Below are positions 20,810 through 25,836 of a DNA stretch of 25,836 nucleotides, piece by piece. The position numbers and the translations under genes are program-made. This DNA is from Mnemiopsis leidyi (Eukaryota; Ctenophora; Tentaculata; Lobata; Bolinopsidae). The stretch spans positions 21,778-47,613 of the forward strand of contig JH153157.1 of the NCBI GenBank assembly GCA_000226015.1, read 5' to 3'. The notes under the pieces were generated by a model. That model was given only the letters and a program-made list of their open reading frames with translations, did not search any database and had not been told where the DNA came from. How positions within the stretch are numbered: position 1 is the stretch's first letter; every line of letters begins with the position of its first letter.

Positions 20810-21318
20810 TTGGCACGGAGCAGCCCCCAAAAATATCATACACGCGTGTGTGGTTACTCATGGTTGATGGTTCCTGTTTAGAGAGTCCACTTCTTCAGTC
20901 TTCATGTCGCGTTTCATTTTTTCCTTACACTTTACAATTAACAGTTCATGATCAGTGTCATAGGCAATAGACCGTTATCAAGCGTAATTCAAGCTCGTTT
21001 TGGAAATTACCGTTTGTTTCGCCAAGTAATAAGCATGGTTAATACCTCTTTTATCTAATAATCTACCAAGATCTTAACACATTTTTCACTATTAGAAATG
21101 ATTTTTGTACAATGAAGTATGAGCGTCACGATGACCACGCGGCATTTATTTGAACTTTTCCCCTCAAAAGTTAAAAACTTAATAAATATTGATATTATTT
21201 CGTTTCTGATTATCATACCTATGTCCAATATCTTGATAAGGATATTAAGGTAGCAGGATCATATATTTCTATAAGCAGTTAGTTATGGTAAAGCTAATTA
21301 GTTTGTATAAACATTGGC
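20810..21318. other. No gene seen
   Basis: AT-rich sequence between two E-box clusters; no supported exon or start site. Confidence 0.4.
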
Positions 21319-21372
21319 CACGTGTTGTTGACACGTGTTGTTGACACGTGTTGTTGACACGTGTTGTTGACA
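21319..21372. repeat. 13-bp minisatellite of E-boxes
   Basis: Unit CACGTGTTGTTGA is repeated four times (CACGTG at 21319, 21332, 21345, 21358), then a degenerate CACTTG copy. Each unit carries one CACGTG. Confidence 0.95.
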
Positions 21373-21947
21373 CTTGGTGTTGTCTTATACTTACCACTCC
21401 AGGTGGATATGAAATGTAAAATTTCAGTAAAATGTATCCAACTTTCACCGACTGCAGTTATAGGTATTGTAGTTACTTAGTTAGTACTATTTATAGTAAA
21501 ACACCTGCCAATTGTTATGGTCTACTGGTAGACCTAATGTAAGTACCGTTAGTATTCCTGTAACATCTTGCTAGTTGCTCTAAATGATATTAAATAATTG
21601 TCAAAAATAGCATATGTACTGACAGTTTGCTCTAATAGTCGTAAGTACCTTATAATAGAGAAATAGAGAAATAGGGAATCTCACGAATACTTGCTTGTTA
21701 CTTCCGGTAGGCAGTATAATAGTACAATTTAGACATAATAATGATAAAACAATGAGCTAATTAAGCCATCACGTGGCAATTACCCGATACCCAGCCACAA
21801 GGCAAGACGTTCATGCTGAGCCGGCTGCGGTATAATTGCTTCCCAATTATCCCTTATATGGATACTGGGTGGAGATCATAAATGGTGTATAGGAGATCTC
21901 AGAGCGAGGAAGATGTATACTTATGCGTGTTGTCCTGCAAGTCGTAT

Positions 21948-22145
21948 GTTCTAGTTAGACTTAATGTTCTAGTTAGACTTAATGTTCTAGTTAGACTTAA
22001 TGTTCTAGTTAGACTTAATGTTCTAGTTAGACTTAATGTTCTAGTTAGACTTAATGTTCTAGTTAGACTTTATGTTCTAGTTAGACTTTATGTTCTAGTT
22101 AGACTTTATGTTCTAGTTAGACTTTATGTTCTAGTTAGACTTTTT
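21948..22145. repeat. 18-bp minisatellite, 11 copies, two variants
   Basis: Unit GTTCTAGTTAGACTTAAT occurs six times, then four copies ending TTTAT and a last one ending TTTTT. Because 18 is divisible by three, one plus-strand frame stays open and reads VLVRLN/VLVRLY repeats (21882-22208). That frame has no other protein-like features, so I treat it as a by-product. The block order of variants shows stepwise local expansion. Confidence 0.95.
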
Positions 22146-22517
22146 ACTGTACTTTTGTTAGTTGCTCAGGATAGAGCTCACTGGAGAAGTTTGCTATTAA
22201 TTGTGTGATTTTTGTTTTGAGAAATATTAGGGGACAGAGCTGTTTATTAACTATCTGTTTCTTAGAGCTTTAATTTATGTTTTTTAGTTCTATTTTGTTA
22301 GTACTTTAACTTATCACAAGGGTTATTTCAGTTTTTATCATGTCCTGAGTCTCTGTAAAGCTCTAATTTCAAAATGCAACTTATCCCCGCGTAGAGTTTG
22401 TCTTTTGCCTTCTCTTTTGTCTGCTAAATCAAGCTTTATGTTAAGCTTGTGATAGGAAAACATTCTCGCATTTCTCAATGGTCTAGGAGAGCAAATTTGT
22501 TGAGATTAAAGTATTTT
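22146..22517. other. No gene seen
   Basis: T-rich sequence with no supported feature. Confidence 0.4.
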
Positions 22518-22575
22518 GTTATATATTGTATATAACAACCTGTATCGTTATGTATTGTGTATAACAACCTGGATT
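22518..22575. repeat. 29-bp tandem duplication, each copy palindromic
   Basis: Copies at 22518-22546 and 22547-22575. Each begins with an inverted repeat of the form GTTATRTATTGTRTATAAC and shares ACAACCTG. Confidence 0.9.
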
Positions 22576-23332
22576 ATATACCACACACAGCTGTAGAGAA
22601 ACTCCGCATGTAAATATGACAATACACGTTTTGTTGTACAAAAGTTACAACAAACACTATCGTTCTCTTCTCTAGTTACATATCTGTGCACTTGTGTTCT
22701 CGTTACTAGGTTTTAGTTTGTTGATCCAGTTTTATAATAGCTATATCGTAATATTCTGCCTGATTGCCGTGATGGTTGCTTGAATTGTATGAAATTTGTA
22801 TGGTATTCGGGCGAGTTTTGATGAGTGCATGTTTTATCTTTTTTTTGTTCTGAACGTATTTTCAATCGGAAGAAAGTGTTAAATGTAGGGTTAGCATTTA
22901 ATCGTAGGATTTGGGGCTAGGGTCAGGGGCTAGGTTCAGGAACAATGGTCAGAATTCACGACCTAAATACTTACTTTTGGAGCAATAATCACGCTGGTCA
23001 AAGATCACCCCGATTCCTGATCACCGCAATTTATCATAATTTCGATTGCATCTTGAGTGTGCACCGATGTAACAGAGAAAATCCCAATCGGGCGTAAAAA
23101 GGTAAAATAAAATATAAACAATACCAATCATTATATCCGCAAATATATCATTATAACTGCAAATACGAAATACTGAAATAACGTACGTAGCATCATTATT
23201 ACAAAAACTGGCATTTTCGCACACGCACAATAAAGCTGTCCTAATTGCTGAACGACAAACTGAAAGTGTTTAAAAAATCTTGTTGCTTTATTGCACCTGT
23301 CAACGAAGTGAGGTGCGTCTCTTTGAGCTCTG
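22576..23332. other. No confident gene
   Basis: Two minus-strand open frames at 23021-23433 lack ATG starts in their protein-like part. A short LINE-like or other element piece cannot be excluded. Confidence 0.3.
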
Positions 23333-23366
23333 TTGAGGGAGATGTTACCATGGTAACCTCCCTCAA
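23333..23366. repeat. 34-base near-perfect hairpin
   Basis: TTGAGGGAG (23333-23341) pairs with CTCCCTCAA (23358-23366) and GTTACC (23344-23349) with GGTAAC (23352-23357). Only a two-base AT bulge and a two-base centre remain unpaired. Confidence 0.93.
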
Positions 23367-23880
23367 CTGCAGCAAGGTCCTTGTTAACATTTAACACTGT
23401 CTTGTAAGTTGTAGTGTCTTCCAACACATCCAACTATATAATTCAGAAAGTGCTTCCACAATATTAACAGTTCCGCGAAATCAGTGGGTTTTAAATGCAT
23501 AATCGGGTGAAGGAAGCTTGCAGACCGAATTATGCGGAATCTAGTTTTCTGAAGATAGTGCGATAGAGAAGTGTTTGGTGAAGTGGTACATCTGTCTTGG
23601 CGATGATCTGATAGCTACGTAGATTTATATTTCTGGAAACAAGACCTCTACTTTGTACTTTCTAATGATAGACTAATGTCAAGAAACTGCAAAAATAACA
23701 CATATTGTGGGCACAGACTGCTTCATGTGTATCGAATGTTGTAGGGCGTCGCCTCTGAACTGGAAAGTGAACCCGACGGGCCGACGACTCTGCAGTCTGC
23801 ACACTGGCTGTGCTATAAATAAACCTTGTCAAAAACAATTTAAAATAACCGCCCCTGTGCGGGATGTGACGACTGCAAGC

Positions 23881-24115
23881 GAATCACCATGACAATTCTA
23901 AGTGTATCACCACGACGTATCTAAGTGTATCACCATGTGACGACTGTGATTGTATCACCGTGACGACTGCGATTGTATCACCTGCATGACAAATGCTATA
24001 GTATCACCATGACGACTGTGAGTGTATCACCATGACGACTGTAAATGTATCACCATGACGACTGTGAGTGTATCACCATGACGACTGTAAATGTATCACC
24101 ATGAGTGTACCGACT
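23881..24115. repeat. 23-bp minisatellite running into the 3' end of a coding exon
   Basis: Ten units start at 23881, 23904, 23927, 23952, 23975, 24001, 24024, 24047, 24070 and 24093. The core is GTATCACCATGACGACTGTG plus three bases. The last units alternate GAGT and AAAT endings (a 46-base dimer). On the minus strand the array forms the last codons, the stop codon and the first part of the 3' UTR of the exon at 24303-24073. Confidence 0.93.
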
Positions 24116-24303
24116 ACAAGTGTAACACTAAAACCCCGAGAAGAAAAACTGCTCTGTGGAGTAGCCTTGCCCCCAGTGATTATCTCCGAATTACACATTG
24201 GGTCGGAGCAGGTCTCACAGAAGCAGCTGTAATCGTCTTCTGGTGTGTCATCTCCGCAGGAACACTTTCCATACGCTGAGTCTAGCGGCTCGTGCCAGCA
24301 ACC
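24073..24303 (-). CDS. C-terminal exon of Ly6/three-finger-like, probably GPI-anchored protein
   Basis: A minus-strand exon of 76 codons plus TGA (24075-24073). It opens GGT TGC TGG straight after a good acceptor (CTTCACTCAG, AG at 24305-24304). Seven cysteines follow in the order C2, C14, C16, C27, C29, C32, C37, ending CETCSDPMCN, the C-x(n)-C-N finish typical of Ly6/uPAR (three-finger) domains. After a Ser/Thr/Gly-rich spacer comes a hydrophobic end, GFSVTLVVGTLMVIHL, then four residues, as in a GPI-attachment signal. Known: such proteins are secreted or cell-surface, disulfide-rich, with diverse roles (receptor modulation, quiver/sleepless types). Inferred: family and anchor. The upstream exons with signal peptide and the first fingers were not found. 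Odd: about the last 12 codons and the stop are made of the 23-bp minisatellite. Confidence 0.7.
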   Translation of the reverse strand, partial: GCWHEPLDSAYGKCSCGDDTPEDDYSCFCETCSDPMCNSEIITGGKATPQSSFSSRGFSVTLVVGTLMVIHLQSSW

Positions 24304-24314
24304 CTGAGTGAAGG

Positions 24315-24353
24315 GATGTTAGGAAGTGATGTTAGGAAGTGATGTTAGGAAAG
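24315..24353. repeat. 13-bp triplication carrying branch-point-like motifs
   Basis: GATGTTAGGAAGT is repeated at 24315, 24328 and 24341 (last copy GATGTTAGGAAAG). On the minus strand each unit gives CCTAACATC, so three CTAAC branch-point-like sequences lie just before the acceptor of the exon at 24303. Confidence 0.9.
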
Positions 24354-25185
24354 GGGTGGACGGTTAGTGCGGTTCTAATAAAGGAGGGAATTTCTATGTG
24401 CCAATTTTAGGCGTGCGCAGTAACTAGGATGATATTTAACCGCCACTTCCCCAAGACAATTCCATGAATCTGGCTTGTTATACGACACCTGCAGCGTGTG
24501 ATCGTTAATATCTGCTCTTAGCCTCACATGAGTATTATTTAGAATATGATCCCATTTCTTAAATCGACCCATTTCTACAGTTTCAACGTGCTAATTAAGT
24601 TTGCTCACACTTTGGCGTTCTTTATGTCGAAAGCTTTATCTCGTTATCGGTTATTGTTACAAGCTATTATTTCTTTTCTGGAAAACTTTCTACTGTCTGC
24701 ACTAACTACCTACCTGACTATTGTCTAAAACTTTCCACTTCTAGACAATATACCTATATCCGGCTAGAGCTACTCTAGAGTAATAGACCTGAGTTTAATG
24801 TTGAATTCTAACTCTTTGATTAGGTCACTAGCCGTACTTTAGTAGTCTACAAATAGTCTACTAGTCGTCTTCTAATAGTCTATTTGCATATTTTCTGAAG
24901 GTTATCTTTAGACTAGGCTTCACATAATATCTTCCCGGCAAGACGCCTGCCTCCAGAATCTTAGAGCATTAACAAAACGGTTCGGTCCAGAACTTTTAGG
25001 GCGCTTTTGTCGTATTATAATTGTACAAGCCGCCGCTATCGGCTAACCATATTCCTTAAAGCACCGTAAAGAATCGTGTCATCGCTTTGATATTTTTATT
25101 GTTCAGTATCGAAGGAAGCCGGATTTTTTCAACACAAAATTTGCATGATTGCACTTTATTTTCTCAGCTTGGAAGCCGTAAATAT
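24354..25185. other. Probable intron or spacer, no exon recognised
   Basis: A 65-residue minus-strand frame (24572-24375) with a true ATG ends before the Ly6-like exon. It shows no signal peptide or Ly6 cysteine pattern, so I do not join it. Otherwise nothing supported. Confidence 0.3.
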
Positions 25186-25374
25186 TTAGATCAGTTCGGT
25201 ATGACATCGAGCCCACATGCTCAGAAAGTCCATGAAATCACAGAAGGACGCTAGGTTGTCAGGTCCTAACCACAACCTGGTGCCAAGTCAATGTGGTGTA
25301 GGTGCTAGGAAGCATGGTCCGAGGTGATGGGCAACACTGTCCAGGAAGGAGCGCTCACAACCGGTAAATTCTTC
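25186..25374 (-). pseudogene. Cysteine-containing coding-like stretch with one in-frame stop
   Basis: One minus-strand frame reads FTGCERSFLDSVAHHLGPCF, meets TGA at 25290-25288, and continues LGPDNLASFCDFMDF then LSMWARCHTELI to TAA at 25188-25186. The spacing of four Cys with aromatic and Leu residues between them resembles small secreted helical cysteine proteins of invertebrates, but I cannot name a family. No splice pair removes the TGA without an impossibly short intron. A convincing acceptor (CTTTCCTTTCAG) lies about 40 bases upstream near 25421, but it is in frame with this stretch only if stops are ignored. Likely a relic or an exon with an error. Confidence 0.3.
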
Positions 25375-25631
25375 TCACTTAGGTTATCTTTAATTAGATT
25401 ACTTAGACCTGTCCTTCTGGATTGTCTGAAAGGAAAGTGAAAGGAAATCGCCCAGTTTTTTATTCGGCGGATTTACTTGGATTTTGGGGAGTTAGAGAAC
25501 GAAGTTCGATTACAAGTTTTGATCAAACTTTAGAAATAGAAAGTATTTGGCTCTTTCATGACGTATTGAGCGTAGAAAGTGGCCTAAGAGCCCCATACTC
25601 CTTAGAATACCTTAGGAGACATATTTACGGG

Positions 25632-25677
25632 GTACGAAATTCGGGGATTTTCGGAAAAAATCCCCATATTTTCGTAC
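25632..25677. repeat. Two-tier hairpin
   Basis: GTACGAAA (25632-25639) pairs with TTTCGTAC (25670-25677), and inside it GGGGATTTT (25643-25651) pairs with AAAATCCCC (25657-25665). The loop is five bases. The structure is a compact foldback, possibly a MITE tip or an RNA hairpin; no terminator role applies in an animal. Confidence 0.9.
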
Positions 25678-25836
25678 TACCAAAATTTTGACCTCCACTT
25701 CAAAACCCCCCAAATAAATTGTTTGTGATTGGCTCAAAAAGGGTTAAATTGAGGTGTATTCATCAAATTAGTTATTTTACATGGTCTGTGAGACAAGGAA
25801 GAACATTTCTCAGGTACATAGAAAGTTCATTAGTAT

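Noticed and set aside
23131-23433. 100-residue minus-strand ORF with a DTTTYK motif reminiscent of Penelope-like RT N-termini
   Set aside because: The motif is too short, the following sequence does not fit that family, there is no ATG, and part of it is the palindrome at 23333-23366.
25422-25691. 89-residue plus-strand ORF near the right edge
   Set aside because: Starts at TTG, overlaps the two-tier hairpin and shows no recognisable motif.

Overview
The window looks like nuclear DNA from an invertebrate animal. It has low gene density, GT-AG introns, decayed non-LTR retrotransposons, many minisatellites, and a TTAGGG-type internal telomere-like tract. A marine invertebrate such as a cnidarian or lophotrochozoan would fit, but nothing here fixes the phylum. 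Very little of the 25.8 kb is protein coding, and most long open frames are noise or shadows.

Layout. Bases 1-1534 hold the 3' end of a LINE ORF2 followed, head to tail, by a LINE ORF1-like frame; both are frameshifted. A tRNA-derived SINE-like piece (minus strand) and a CpG-rich block with a large imperfect inverted repeat follow (about 1.86-2.81 kb). The one well-supported gene is a minus-strand class A (rhodopsin-like) GPCR. Its exons at 5572-5349 and 4509-3606 join in frame across a phase-2 GT-AG intron and cover TM1 to the C-terminal stop; the N-terminal exon was not found. Bases 6.5-9.1 kb hold a 20-bp minisatellite, a run of broken coding-like frames (7202-7874 and 8068-8394), a satellite built of palindromes, and a GA/CT hairpin. 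A long inverted repeat lies at 9.88-10.72 kb. Bases 10.7-14.7 kb are mostly unassigned. At 14703-14927 there is a 207-bp element with terminal inverted repeats, a perfect 9-bp target duplication and a telomere-like core. Bases 14.9-23.3 kb contain many short tandem duplications, two clusters of CACGTG E-boxes and an 18-bp satellite. The last 2 kb (minus strand) carries the C-terminal exon of a Ly6/three-finger-like, probably GPI-anchored protein, whose 3' end runs into a 23-bp minisatellite, and a second cysteine-containing coding-like stretch with an in-frame stop.

A cross-cutting observation: every frame break I could place in the LINE pieces and in the 7.2-7.9 kb coding-like run has the same sign (one base missing), and most fall at homopolymers. 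This suggests either uncorrected long-read indels or deletion-biased decay, so the shortage of long ORFs may be partly technical.
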